A DNA stretch of 64,000 nt from CBDUMN01 sp965368335 (GCA_965368335.1 CBDUMN010000003.1:3884-67883), one strand, 5' to 3'; shown: positions 25,961-35,648, numbered from the stretch's first letter. The notes: a model not told the origin generated them from the letters alone. Numbers and translations are program-made.

Positions 25961-27742
25961 ATGGAAATTCAACAAAAACTCCAGAACGGCCTGATGCTCC
26001 ACCGTAGCGGCGACAAGAAAGCTGCTGAAACGGCGTACCTCGATGTGATTTCTCAAGACCCTCTTCAGGTCGATGCGCTCCATCTACTTGCAGTATTGCG
26101 TCTTGAAGAAGGGCGGCAAGAAGATGCCCTAGAAAATATCGACAAGGCCCTACAAGTGGACCCGGAGTATCCTGCCGCACGGCTCAATCGGGCGAACATT
26201 CTCATGGCGCTTCATCGTCCTCACGAGGCCATAAGAGAGCTGCAGGAACTGAGCATCGCCAAACCGGATTTATTGGAAGTTTATATTAATCTGGGGAATG
26301 CCTTACTTTCCGTCAAAAAGTTTAACGCCGCCCTTATTGAGTTTGACAAGGCGCTCAAGGTTAACCCCAATCATCCAAATGCACGTATGGGATATGGGCT
26401 CGCCCAAGAAGGGCTGGAACACTATGCCGAAGCCGCCGAGGCGTTTAGGGGTGTCCTCAAACAAATACCCAATGAACCAACCGTGTTGGCGCGATTGGCA
26501 AGCGTCAACGGAGAAATGAGCAACCTAAACGAGGCCTTGCAGTATGCTCTTTCAGCCCTGGCCTTTAACACTAAATCGGCAGAAAATTATTATAACGTCG
26601 TTATCTATGCTGGTGCGTTGGCCGAAAAAGGCGACCCAGCCGGACATCAAGCCCTTCAAAGCCTAGAGAACATCACCAAACCCGAAAGCCCCTTAACCAA
26701 GGCGGCTGAAAAACTCATGGTTTTCTATCAAGGACGGAAATCCCCTCAGGTAAAAATAATCAAGGCGTTAGGCGAAACATTTTCTGAGGAACAGCCAACC
26801 ACGCTTACGATTGAACAAGCCGAAGTGGTGAATGATCAATGGTACGTTATTAAGGATGATGTTCTTTACATAGACCCCCACGCTCATATCCGAGAAACGG
26901 AGCAGCAACCAACCGTGACCCTGCATCCTGGGGGAAAAGCGGTTTTATCCGAAGCCCCCCCTAAGCGCAGAAGCATTGATGAGCCGGTATTCCTCATGGG
27001 GGGATGTGGGAATTACTATCACTGGATTATCGATCATCTGCCAAATCTTATGGCGCTCGAGCAAGCGAATTTATCCAAACAACCACTTATTCTTCTTCAT
27101 CACGACCCATCACCAAATCAGCTGGAAGCTCTTACTTTGTTGGGTATCGACAAAGAAAGACTATGCTTCTTCTCCGACGCGGAAATTTTAGAATGCAGCC
27201 AACTGTTGCTGCCTTATCTACCCGACAGGCGTCCCAACAAATGGGATGAAAAAAACTGGTGGTGGCAAACGACCGCAACACCCAAGGTTAGCGCATGGCT
27301 CAAAGAACGTTTTGCGCCAACACCAAAGACGGATGCCGCTGAAAAAATTTTTATAAGCCGGAGTACGGCAAAAACACGCCGTGTCGTTAACGAAGCGGAA
27401 ATAGCCAACTTAGCAAAAGCCGCGGGCTACAGGATTGTTGAGCCCGGCATGATGAGCTTTAAAGAACAAGTCTCCATTTTTTCCGCCGCTAAGAAAATTG
27501 TAGCCCCGCATGGTGCAGGATTAACAAACATGGTCTTTGCCCCCGATGGCGTTGAAGTAGTTGAGTTCGTCGGTGAGATTGCTCCTCCTGAATTCTTTGA
27601 GGCGTTGGCAAAAACAAAGAATGCCGCTTATCAGAGAGTAACCTGCAGGCTCAGCGATGGCTTTTCGTCATATCGAAAGCGAGACAACCGGTTCAATGAC
27701 TTCATCATTGATCCTGAGGAAGCAAGAAGCGTTTTCACGTAG
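25961..27742 (+). CDS. TPR protein with GT61 (DUF563) glycosyltransferase domain
   Basis: 593 residues. The N-terminal 215 residues are tetratricopeptide repeats (for example EYPAARLNRANILMALHRPH). The C-terminal part from about 320 carries the GT61 signature: GGCGNYYHWIIDHLPNLMAL, and APHGAGLTNMVFAPDGVEVV. GT61 enzymes transfer xylose, GlcNAc or similar sugars; TPR units often bind a protein partner or acceptor. It sits between two radical SAM genes on the same strand. It is more AT-rich by eye than the sugar genes before it, which may point to separate origin. Confidence 0.85.
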   Translation: MEIQQKLQNGLMLHRSGDKKAAETAYLDVISQDPLQVDALHLLAVLRLEEGRQEDALENIDKALQVDPEYPAARLNRANILMALHRPHEAIRELQELSIAKPDLLEVYINLGNALLSVKKFNAALIEFDKALKVNPNHPNARMGYGLAQEGLEHYAEAAEAFRGVLKQIPNEPTVLARLASVNGEMSNLNEALQYALSALAFNTKSAENYYNVVIYAGALAEKGDPAGHQALQSLENITKPESPLTKAAEKLMVFYQGRKSPQVKIIKALGETFSEEQPTTLTIEQAEVVNDQWYVIKDDVLYIDPHAHIRETEQQPTVTLHPGGKAVLSEAPPKRRSIDEPVFLMGGCGNYYHWIIDHLPNLMALEQANLSKQPLILLHHDPSPNQLEALTLLGIDKERLCFFSDAEILECSQLLLPYLPDRRPNKWDEKNWWWQTTATPKVSAWLKERFAPTPKTDAAEKIFISRSTAKTRRVVNEAEIANLAKAAGYRIVEPGMMSFKEQVSIFSAAKKIVAPHGAGLTNMVFAPDGVEVVEFVGEIAPPEFFEALAKTKNAAYQRVTCRLSDGFSSYRKRDNRFNDFIIDPEEARSVFT

Positions 27743-27789
27743 TCATGCTGGTTGCCCGGCAAGACACTTTATTAAGTAAGGAGAGCTCT

Positions 27790-29169
27790 ATGCCTCATTT
27801 GCTATCGGCCCCAACAACGGTGAATTTAGAACTCACGGAAATCTGCAATGTCAAATGCGATCATTGCTACAACTATTGGCGCGACGAAAGCATGGGCGAA
27901 ATCTCGCTTGATGGCGAAAGACTAGAGCGTGTCATTGACAACTTGGCGAAGGCTGGGGTTTTCCATGTCATCCTGAGCGGCGGGGAGCCAATGGCGAAAT
28001 TCCCCTTGTTGCTGCAAGCCGTTGAGCGGTTGAATAGCCACGGGATGTCATTAAGCGTCAATAGCAATGTCATGCTGCTCACGCCGGAAAGAGCTTCCCA
28101 GCTTGTTGAAAGGGGCGTTGACCATATCCTGACCAGTTTGCCGTCACTCGATCCGGCGACCAATGATCGAATTATGAATAAAGTTGGAGCTTTCGAGAAA
28201 ATCGTAACAGGCATTACAAATGCGGTAGACGCAGGCATCCGCATCAGCGTCAACATGGTCATTACGAAGAAGAACTATCAAGACGTCTACAAAACCGCGA
28301 AATTCGTAGCCAATCTAGGCGCACAACGTATTTTCATCACCCGTTCAGTGCCCCCGATATATACGGAAACAGTGTCCGACGACGAATACGACATGACGCC
28401 AGAGGAAGTTCGCTCGGCGCTCGACAGCGCCATCCAGGCGCGTGACGAGTTCGGCATCATGATCGGAACCCTGGTCAGCTACCCGCTTTGTTTCCTGAGC
28501 GATTTAGAAAAATACAAAGACTTTGTCGGACGCGGTTGCCCGGCACAGCGCGGCGATCGGATGAGCATTAACGCCAATGGTGCGGTTCACGCCTGCGTCC
28601 ATGAAGAAGATGGTTACGGCAATATTCTGGAAAATGATATACGCGACATTTACCAAAACAGCATGCGCAAATGGCACGGAGGAAACCTCCACTACGATGG
28701 CTGCGAAGGGTGCGAATATATCGATGTTTGCGAATCTGGTTGTCGCATGAATGCACTGGGCCGCGAAGGCGCAATGAATCTTAAAGACCCACTGTATCAA
28801 GGACCTACTCACTTCAAGCGCCATTTCAAGTTCGACCAAAACGACGACTCCATTACGCTGATCGAAGAGAATCAGGCATTCACGGTCCCTTCCCGGCTCA
28901 GATTCCGGAAAGAAAACGATTTTTACTTGGTGAATATTCGATGGGGCAATTCGATCACCCTTGATAATGAAACGACCGAATTCCTGATAGCCCATCAGGA
29001 AAGCGGTGAAGCATTTACGCTAAATGACCTCGGAGAAACCAAAGCTAAGATTTTGCGCAATCTGTATTTCAAGGATGTCATTGAAACCAAGGACAGCCAG
29101 CCAACAGATAGCAACAAGGCGTTTCTCGGCCTCAGCCTTAATCCAGATGCACTAAAAACAGGGACCTAG
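27790..29169 (+). CDS. Radical SAM/SPASM enzyme with PqqD-like tail
   Basis: 459 residues from ATG 27790, with AAGGAG about seven bases upstream (the frame is open from 27745). Radical SAM Cys19-x3-Cys23-x2-Cys26 (EICNVKCDHCYNYW) is near the N-terminus. A SPASM-type set of cysteines follows (GRGCPAQRGD, HACVHEEDG, CEGCEYIDVCESGC). The C-terminal 90 residues (DFYLVNIRWGNSITLDNE, TTEFLIAHQE) look like a PqqD-type winged helix, the part that binds precursor peptides in RiPP pathways. The substrate may thus be a peptide or protein, or a glycan; no small precursor gene was found nearby. Confidence 0.82.
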   Translation: MPHLLSAPTTVNLELTEICNVKCDHCYNYWRDESMGEISLDGERLERVIDNLAKAGVFHVILSGGEPMAKFPLLLQAVERLNSHGMSLSVNSNVMLLTPERASQLVERGVDHILTSLPSLDPATNDRIMNKVGAFEKIVTGITNAVDAGIRISVNMVITKKNYQDVYKTAKFVANLGAQRIFITRSVPPIYTETVSDDEYDMTPEEVRSALDSAIQARDEFGIMIGTLVSYPLCFLSDLEKYKDFVGRGCPAQRGDRMSINANGAVHACVHEEDGYGNILENDIRDIYQNSMRKWHGGNLHYDGCEGCEYIDVCESGCRMNALGREGAMNLKDPLYQGPTHFKRHFKFDQNDDSITLIEENQAFTVPSRLRFRKENDFYLVNIRWGNSITLDNETTEFLIAHQESGEAFTLNDLGETKAKILRNLYFKDVIETKDSQPTDSNKAFLGLSLNPDALKTGT

Positions 29170-29182
29170 CCCTATTAAAAAG

Positions 29183-29200
29183 CTAGGGTCAGAACCCTAG
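29183..29200. terminator. Hairpin between convergent genes
   Basis: CTAGGGT and ACCCTAG form a perfect 7-bp stem around CAGA. It lies in the 27-base gap and includes the galE stop. A further CCTAGC just upstream (about 29165) could pair alternatively with GCTAGG. There is no long T run, so a bidirectional terminator is likely but not certain. Confidence 0.45.
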
Positions 29201-30174
29201 GAACGGTTACCTTTTTCCAACCAGTCTGAGGCTGTTCGGATAATCGCTTCAAGGTCTGAGTTCGGGTGTCTAAAATTCAGCACGCGTTTGACCTTGTCTG
29301 GCTCGGCAATGAGACAAGCGGGGTCGCCAGGGCGGCGGGGCTTCACAACCGTTCTGACATTTTTACCCGTCACCTTTTCGACCGCGGCAATGACTTCCTT
29401 CACGGAATGGCCAATGCCGGTGCCTAGATTGTAAGGAGAAAATTCCGGTGTATCTCGAAAACTTTCTAAAGCCGTGACATGGACGGTCGCCAGATCGCTT
29501 ACATGCACATAATCGCGCACACAACTACCATCAGGCGTCGGATAATCATCACCATAAATTTCCACAACCGTGCCATTGATGGCCGCTTCGAGGATACGGG
29601 GGATCAGGTGCGGCTCGGGATCATGAGCCTCCCCGACGTCTAAATCCGGGTCGGCCCCAGCAGCATTGAAATAGCGAAGCACAGCGGCTGAAATTCCCTC
29701 CGCCTTGACCATATCCTCAATGATCCGCTCACATGTCACCTTACTCATGCCATAAGGTGAAATTGGGTTGAGCGGCAGGCCCTCATCAATTGAGGTTGCG
29801 TTTTGGTCGCCAAAAATAGTGCAACTACTGGAAAAAACGATCTTCCGAACCCCAGTTTGCTGCATGGCTCGGGCCAATGAGATCATCCCCCCCACATTAT
29901 TGTTATAGTAGAGCAAAGGCTGCTCGTTGGACTCTCCTACATAGGCAAATGAGGCGAAATGCATGACGCCTTCGACGCCATATTCGGTCATCACAGCCGC
30001 CAAACGCCCCTCATCGAGGATATCGCCTTCCTCTAACGGCCCCCAACGAACCGCCCAAGCATTTCCTCGGCACAGATTGTCATAGGTCACGGGCACATAA
30101 CCGGCCGATGCAAGCGCTTTACAAGCATGGCTACCTATGTAGCCCGCGCCCCCGGTTACCAGGACCGACTTCAT
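29197..30174 (-). CDS. galE: UDP-glucose 4-epimerase
   Basis: 325 residues, the normal GalE length. The N-terminus LVTGGAGYIGSHACKAL, the motif FSSSCTIFG, YGMSKVTCE with Tyr/Lys, VLRYFNAAGADP and DGSCVRDYVHVSDLA are all GalE hallmarks. It interconverts UDP-glucose and UDP-galactose (or the GlcNAc/GalNAc pair), supplying sugars to the glycosyltransferases around it. Its ATG overlaps the upstream stop by four bases (ATGA). Confidence 0.9.
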   Translation of the reverse strand: MKSVLVTGGAGYIGSHACKALASAGYVPVTYDNLCRGNAWAVRWGPLEEGDILDEGRLAAVMTEYGVEGVMHFASFAYVGESNEQPLLYYNNNVGGMISLARAMQQTGVRKIVFSSSCTIFGDQNATSIDEGLPLNPISPYGMSKVTCERIIEDMVKAEGISAAVLRYFNAAGADPDLDVGEAHDPEPHLIPRILEAAINGTVVEIYGDDYPTPDGSCVRDYVHVSDLATVHVTALESFRDTPEFSPYNLGTGIGHSVKEVIAAVEKVTGKNVRTVVKPRRPGDPACLIAEPDKVKRVLNFRHPNSDLEAIIRTASDWLEKGNRS

Positions 30175-31394
30175 TTTTCCGCCTTCCTTTTATCTGCAAT
30201 ATCTTCAATAGCCTTCAAAATCGCCGCCTTTGCATCGCCCGGTCGAATAAAATAGTTTAATGGCTTGCCCCATCGATTCGCCTTGAAAACCCCCGTGTCC
30301 CGATAGGTGGAGATCACCTCTTCCAATTCATCAAGCTCATCGACAACCCGCAATAAAGGGGATTTGATTTTTGGAAAACGATCAAAAAGCTTCGGCATCC
30401 GATAAGTTACCACCGGCTTGCCATTGGCTAGAGCATTGAGAAACGTTGATGATGTCAACGTCACCACCATATCGACATTCTGATAGGTCTCATCAGTGAT
30501 CAACCGGGAGGAATCCAGGCGCATATATGCGCCAAAGTGATATTCCACATGGTTCCGTATTTCTTCGCTCTCTGACGGATGAAACTTATAGATGGGCGTG
30601 AAAGACGCCAAAGTCAGGATGAATGGCGGGTAGTGCTTTTGCCAATCCTGCATCCTCATTTTTCTTTGCCTGACAAAATTTTGGTCGGGATAAAAAACAC
30701 TAAAGATTTCAGGATTTTCTCTTCTCTTAATTTTTGACGAAAACACCCGCTTATCAATCAGCAAAGAGCCGACGATATGGATGTTCTTCTTCGGCACACC
30801 GTAGAGCAAACGCATGGTTTCCTCCGCCGACTTGCCAAAGAGAAAAACGTAGTCGGGATGTGTTTTGCCAAAAGGCTGGGAGCGGTGAATTTGGTTTGCG
30901 ACAAAAAACTTCAAAGAATCGGGAAAATAGCCGAATAGAAGACAAAACCGACGGACAAGAGGATACCACCAGGGGGAAAACTCGGGCTGCGGCTCAAATC
31001 CATGGAAACCATCCTGAACGGTCATGGTCTTCAGCCCTAACTCTCGCGCTATTCGTCCTAACGGAGCTGCTTTGAGGGTGCCATCATTAAAAGTCAGGAA
31101 TAAATCACCATCCGCCATCAGCAAACGGGCTTTTTCACAAGCTAGGTCGATGCAGGCATCCAGATAGCTTTTTCGTATTCCTTTCGCTTTGAGAGCGGCG
31201 ACTGTTTCATCCAGCTTTTCATCCAACTCGACAAAAGTTACGCCAATCTCCCTCGCTTTATCGATCACCCCGCCAACATCGATCTTGGGGGTGATAAAAA
31301 GGACAAGCTCATACCCTTTGGCCTGAAACTCAGGAAGCAAAACGCCCAGGTGGGCAACCTGGTTACTTGCCTCGCAGTATGAATATATCTTCAT
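30171..31394 (-). CDS. Probable GT-B-fold glycosyltransferase or glycerophosphotransferase-like protein
   Basis: 407 residues, family not recognised with certainty. The first 20 residues (MKIYSYCEASNQVAHLGVLL) look like a Rossmann start. The middle has TVQDGFHGFEPQPEF, and the C-terminal lobe has VDMVVTLTSSTFLNALANGK, followed by PVVTYRMP, the kind of 'status-check then Ser/Thr' loop that binds the nucleotide in GT-B enzymes and CDP-glycerol transferases. It is likely a cytosolic transferase using a sugar nucleotide, but donor and acceptor are unknown. It overlaps galE by four bases. Confidence 0.6.
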   Translation of the reverse strand: MKIYSYCEASNQVAHLGVLLPEFQAKGYELVLFITPKIDVGGVIDKAREIGVTFVELDEKLDETVAALKAKGIRKSYLDACIDLACEKARLLMADGDLFLTFNDGTLKAAPLGRIARELGLKTMTVQDGFHGFEPQPEFSPWWYPLVRRFCLLFGYFPDSLKFFVANQIHRSQPFGKTHPDYVFLFGKSAEETMRLLYGVPKKNIHIVGSLLIDKRVFSSKIKRRENPEIFSVFYPDQNFVRQRKMRMQDWQKHYPPFILTLASFTPIYKFHPSESEEIRNHVEYHFGAYMRLDSSRLITDETYQNVDMVVTLTSSTFLNALANGKPVVTYRMPKLFDRFPKIKSPLLRVVDELDELEEVISTYRDTGVFKANRWGKPLNYFIRPGDAKAAILKAIEDIADKRKAEK

Positions 31395-31412
31395 CGCCCG
31401 AAAAACTTCTTT

Positions 31413-32069
31413 CTATGGTTTGACTAAGTAGGAAATGGCATTGGAATAGGGGAGCTTCTCGACAATGATTTTCGTTTTTTCGAGAAATTCCTCAATCGCC
31501 TTGTTTGCTCCAGGAAAAGCGCCATAGTCATCCAAAATAACGATGCCCCCCCGAACCACATGATCAAATAAATTTTCCAGGCAAGCCTTGGTCGGCTCAT
31601 ACAGATCCACATCAATATGCAGGAGAGAAATGCGAAGGGCTGGATTCTCCTCTAAAAAAGCCGGAAGCGTTTCGCGCAAATCTCCCGCAATAAGGTCAAT
31701 GTTCGTATTGAGCCCCACCTTATCCAAACAGTTGCGCATATCTTCAATTGAGATACTCAGATCCCCCGCCTCAGAAACAAACCGTTGGCGCACCTCAACA
31801 TCGGCCTCAAATTCAGCATCGGGAAATTTCCCAAAAGTATCAAACCCAATGATACGGCGACTTTTCGGATTCTCAAAAAGAGCTCGGAATTTAACCAGGC
31901 GAGAAAACGACGCCCCTTTAAAAACGCCACACTCAACGACTTCGCCCGGCAAATGACTGATCCGACGGTAAAGGTCCATATGGGTAGCAAACTTGCTAAA
32001 GCGTTCGACCGGGGCGGTTAAATAATATCCATTCTCGTAATCAAACTGTTTTTCAAAATCATAATCCAT
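31413..32069 (-). CDS. TylF/MycF-type O-methyltransferase
   Basis: 218 residues. It has VVECGVFKGASFSRL as the S-adenosylmethionine loop, IIGFDTFGKFPDAE as second motif, LLHIDVDLYEPT, and GGIVILDDYGAFPGA, which match the TylF family. In macrolide pathways these methylate sugar hydroxyls and need a divalent metal bound by the Asp pair. Here it probably O-methylates a glycan sugar. It is 18 bases upstream of the GT-B-like gene in the same direction. Confidence 0.82.
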   Translation of the reverse strand: MDYDFEKQFDYENGYYLTAPVERFSKFATHMDLYRRISHLPGEVVECGVFKGASFSRLVKFRALFENPKSRRIIGFDTFGKFPDAEFEADVEVRQRFVSEAGDLSISIEDMRNCLDKVGLNTNIDLIAGDLRETLPAFLEENPALRISLLHIDVDLYEPTKACLENLFDHVVRGGIVILDDYGAFPGANKAIEEFLEKTKIIVEKLPYSNAISYLVKP

Positions 32070-32123
32070 TTTCTGCCACCCGTTGCTTTATCACTTAAAA
32101 ACCAATCTTAACCCCATTCCATT

Positions 32124-33341
32124 TCATGAAGATTTACTTTGATATTTCTCCATGACTGATCGATAGAGCGATGGCGTCAAACTAAGGGGGCGTTTCCCAT
32201 CTAACTCCGCCTGAGCAATGTAAACAGCTAGTGAGGCTTCATGGCGCGCATAATACTCTTCATTGTCAGCCTGAACCAACCCGCCATGAGATCTTCCAAT
32301 TGTGTCGTGCTCGGCCGCTCTATGCGAAGCCCACATGGCGCTTGCCCCCTTTTCACGGCCATCTAAACCGGCTAGCAGCAACATCCGCCCCAGACTACAG
32401 GCGACAGGGAATGCCACCGATGTTGTGACATTCCAAGCATCGACACAAACAAACTCTCGGGTGAGGTCTAGGTTAACGCGGGCGGGAGGGAACCCCTCAA
32501 ACCGAGTCGGCACCCCAACCATTTTTTGATGTAAATTTTTTGGCGTATCTTGAAGGAAGTACCGCAGGTACTGAATTTGCGTCACAAAAAGGCGATTTTC
32601 ACGACTTAAGAAATCAGCCAAAACTCTTCGATAATTGCCGCCGTATCGGGAAACTCCGCAGAAGTAAGGATCACCGATCACCGCAACAACCGGCCCCACA
32701 TGGTTCAAAATATGCTCTTGTCCAATCAGCGTATTGGGCACCACCAAGGTGGTGTTGTGAAATTTACTTAAATCGATTGTTTCGCAGCTATGCCCTGGAG
32801 CGAGAAGTAAGCTGGCCTCAATCCCCTGTTCTTGAAGCTTTTTAATGAAATGGGAAAAATAAACACGCGACACCCCCTCTTCACGCTTTGCCGGAAAGAC
32901 CTTGGCAAAAGTTTCGGGCAATTCCGCAGCCTCAAATACATTGGCTTCGGTATCAATAATGACTTTATGGACTTCCTTGCGCTTCACTGCGAGTTCCAAC
33001 GCAGGATAACGTTTTAGGACCAATTCGGCGGCACTGTGATCAACACAAATGATCACTGCCGCTTCCTCTAACCGACCATCTTGATCGGCGACAAAATCAA
33101 AGATTTCCCAATTGGCGTTCAGGGTATCTATGCAACAGGGATGGAAAGGTTCGGGACAATTCGCCAGAACCTTTTCTTTCAATCTCGGGGCCTCCAAGAG
33201 ACTTTGCGTTACCGGCACGGAAACTTTAAGCCCGGCGCCTGAAAACGGCGCGCAATACCAGGCCAAGCGGTGAAGCACTTCGGCCAATTTCTCTAAACTA
33301 TCTAGCGCGGGAAGCACGGAAAGACGGATGGCTTTGCTCAT
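32124..33341 (-). CDS. Unrecognised 405-residue protein, possibly Maf/sialyltransferase-like
   Basis: I cannot name a family. There is no signal peptide or membrane segment. The C-terminal half has alternating strand/helix text: TLVVPNTLIGQEHILN, VVAVIGDPYFCGVSRYG, then SLGRMLLLAGLDGREKG and a His-rich stretch (WASHRAAEHDTIGRSHGGL). The strand 'LLLAGLDG' after an Ala/Cys-rich helix resembles the Maf (DUF115) segment 'FVMFGVDCG' in the two Maf proteins of this window. Lying directly after the NeuB fusion and NeuA, it could be the CMP-nonulosonate transferase or a Maf relative; this is inference. Confidence 0.45.
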   Translation of the reverse strand: MSKAIRLSVLPALDSLEKLAEVLHRLAWYCAPFSGAGLKVSVPVTQSLLEAPRLKEKVLANCPEPFHPCCIDTLNANWEIFDFVADQDGRLEEAAVIICVDHSAAELVLKRYPALELAVKRKEVHKVIIDTEANVFEAAELPETFAKVFPAKREEGVSRVYFSHFIKKLQEQGIEASLLLAPGHSCETIDLSKFHNTTLVVPNTLIGQEHILNHVGPVVAVIGDPYFCGVSRYGGNYRRVLADFLSRENRLFVTQIQYLRYFLQDTPKNLHQKMVGVPTRFEGFPPARVNLDLTREFVCVDAWNVTTSVAFPVACSLGRMLLLAGLDGREKGASAMWASHRAAEHDTIGRSHGGLVQADNEEYYARHEASLAVYIAQAELDGKRPLSLTPSLYRSVMEKYQSKSS

Positions 33342-33363
33342 TGGACCGCTCTACACCATCATC

Positions 33364-35607
33364 TTAGAACCACTTTTCGAGCCGATTAAGCGCTATGGCG
33401 AACCCTTCGCCACCGTTTTTATGTCCCTGCCAAATTTCGGGAATAAACGAAGCCGAGGAACAACACTTCTTCACCTGCTTTGCCAAGTGCTCAAAATCAA
33501 TATCTCCATCCCCGATCTGTAGTCCTTCATCATCGACCCCGCGAGCATCGACAAGATGCAAATGTTTTGAGTAAGGCCCTACGGTTTCAATAAATGAAGC
33601 AAACGACCAGCCAAACTTTGTACAGGCCAATTTAGAATGAGAGGTATCCAAACAAATATTCGTTTCATATGTTTTGCAGAACCACTCGATTTCATCTGGG
33701 TCCATGAATAAGTTGTGGTAACGCTGCCCCCCCATTAACCAAGGAAACGGTGGCATGGTCTGAGGTAAAAGCTCGACCCCTTCGCTATCAACTCGCAAAA
33801 ACCCTTCTGCGACGCGCTCGTACATCTTGCGCCTGTCTGATTCAGGGATAAAACTCTTCTCTGAAAAGCCCCCAACATTGACAATAATGAACGGACGGTC
33901 GGCACGTTTAAAATAGGGCTTCAACGTCCGGGCCACATCGACAACATTTTGCAATTCACGAATGCCTCGCTCCCAAATTGCATTGTCGTCAGAGGCTAGA
34001 TCGAGCAAATAATCACGAGCGAAAACCTCCGGGGAATGAACTACTAAATCCATATCCAGAGGCCCGTCCATATAACTTTCGACGGATATATCCATATCCT
34101 TGAAGCTCAGATGGAACTCCAACAAATCTGGTGCGATTTTCTCGAGAAACTGTTTGTAGTCATGGCATCGGACAGGCACGCCCCATGGATGCCTGAACTT
34201 ATAATCATGAAAAACGTTTTGTTCGCCAATGACATCTGCTTCAAAAAAGAAATCTCCAGCCTTGATATCCCGCGTCGCCAAGCTGCCGACCAACTCACTT
34301 CGCCGGTTGGGCTGGATACCGCGCCCCGGGTTCTTGATATCAATAATATCATCGGTGATGACATCACCCTTCGAAACATCACGAGTAGCAACGAGGCTTT
34401 TGGCGAGGATTTCGCGGTTCATCATTTCGCCCTGGCTTAAAACGCGGACAGGCTCACCAATGGAATCTTCAGTCTGCCGAATGGCCTCAACCATCTCCCG
34501 AAACTCATCAGGCAATAAACTAATTCGATGGTCGTTGCCTTCTAGGGACCGGTCGACCGTAAAATGCTTCTCAACAATTTTTGCCCCTAGCGCAACCGCC
34601 GAAACAGCCACATGAATACCGCGTTCGTGTCCTGAATATCCCACCGGGCATTCACCGATTTCTTTCAAACGTTTTAGGTATGAAAGGTTGATGTCCTTGA
34701 ATGGTGGCGGGTATGCGGAATTGCAATGAAGCAAGGCAAACTGAGCCCCCTGCCTTTGCAGAAGTTTCACGGCATCCTTGATTTCCTGCTCATTCGACAT
34801 GCCGGTCGAGACGATCATTGGTTTTTTAGTAGCGGCGACCGCCGCCAAGAGCTCATGGTTTGTCAGATCTGCGGATGCAATTTTATATGCTTGAACCCCC
34901 ATGCCCTCTAAAGCTTGCAAACTTTCCAAATCCCAGGGCGTACAAAGCGGGATAGCCCCACAACGACGGACATAATTCAGCGCCTCAGCCATTTCCTCGT
35001 TGGAAAGCTGGAACCGTGACAACAGGTCAAGCACATATTGCGACCCCAAATCTTCACTTGGGTCATTCGCAGCATCGGCATTGCGATAGAGGCTATCCAT
35101 ATGGCGGAGCTGAAATTTAACGCAATCAGCTCCCGCATCGACGGCAAGGTCGATCAGTTCCTTCGCACGTTTCAAGCTGCCATTATGGTTGTTGCCGATT
35201 TCAGCAATAATAAATGCCTTGGAATCATCGGAAATCTCACGCCCTTCAATATTCATGAAGGATGCTTCATCAAAAGCAATCGCGACGAAATGCCCCATTT
35301 CATTGACCAGGGGGACAAAGTGGATTTTGCTATCTAGTAGATTTCTAATGACCTCGGGGTCCTCATCAACCCCAGCCACAGTGATTTCCTTGGTCATTAA
35401 ATCTGCGACAGAGCGGTTGATATCAACCTGGTCTTCATTCACCACCCAACGCCTAAAATCGCCGTCGGTAAAAACCCCTTCGATGGTCCCTCTCTCCGTT
35501 ACGGCGCAAACAAAACCCTTCTTGTTCTGGCTCATCTTGATGAGAGCTTCCAAAACCGTTGCATGAGCAAGCAACACGAAAGATTCGACATTTGATTGGA
35601 TAATCAT
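33364..35607 (-). CDS. neuB: CBS - NeuB-type nonulosonate synthase - TIM barrel fusion
   Basis: 747 residues, about twice a plain NeuB. Residues 8-120 form a CBS pair (CAVTERGTIEGVFTDGDF), 131-385 the NeuB synthase barrel (FIIAEIGNNHNGSLKRAKEL, KIASADL, LLHCNSAYPPP, GYSGHERG, VEKHFTVDR), 401-462 a SAF domain (SLVATRDVSKGDVITDDI, NPGRGI), and 465-747 a second TIM barrel of xylose isomerase/AP-endonuclease type (NICLDTSHSK, HLVDARGV). NeuB enzymes condense an N-acyl hexose with phosphoenolpyruvate to give sialic, legionaminic or pseudaminic acids. The legionaminate/neuraminate type is favoured by the neighbouring NeuA and the LegB/LegC genes. The role of the last domain is unknown. Confidence 0.88.
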   Translation of the reverse strand: MIIQSNVESFVLLAHATVLEALIKMSQNKKGFVCAVTERGTIEGVFTDGDFRRWVVNEDQVDINRSVADLMTKEITVAGVDEDPEVIRNLLDSKIHFVPLVNEMGHFVAIAFDEASFMNIEGREISDDSKAFIIAEIGNNHNGSLKRAKELIDLAVDAGADCVKFQLRHMDSLYRNADAANDPSEDLGSQYVLDLLSRFQLSNEEMAEALNYVRRCGAIPLCTPWDLESLQALEGMGVQAYKIASADLTNHELLAAVAATKKPMIVSTGMSNEQEIKDAVKLLQRQGAQFALLHCNSAYPPPFKDINLSYLKRLKEIGECPVGYSGHERGIHVAVSAVALGAKIVEKHFTVDRSLEGNDHRISLLPDEFREMVEAIRQTEDSIGEPVRVLSQGEMMNREILAKSLVATRDVSKGDVITDDIIDIKNPGRGIQPNRRSELVGSLATRDIKAGDFFFEADVIGEQNVFHDYKFRHPWGVPVRCHDYKQFLEKIAPDLLEFHLSFKDMDISVESYMDGPLDMDLVVHSPEVFARDYLLDLASDDNAIWERGIRELQNVVDVARTLKPYFKRADRPFIIVNVGGFSEKSFIPESDRRKMYERVAEGFLRVDSEGVELLPQTMPPFPWLMGGQRYHNLFMDPDEIEWFCKTYETNICLDTSHSKLACTKFGWSFASFIETVGPYSKHLHLVDARGVDDEGLQIGDGDIDFEHLAKQVKKCCSSASFIPEIWQGHKNGGEGFAIALNRLEKWF

Positions 35608-35648
35608 CTGAAATTTCCATTCTAGAGTTCAGAGAAACCGTTCTGATT

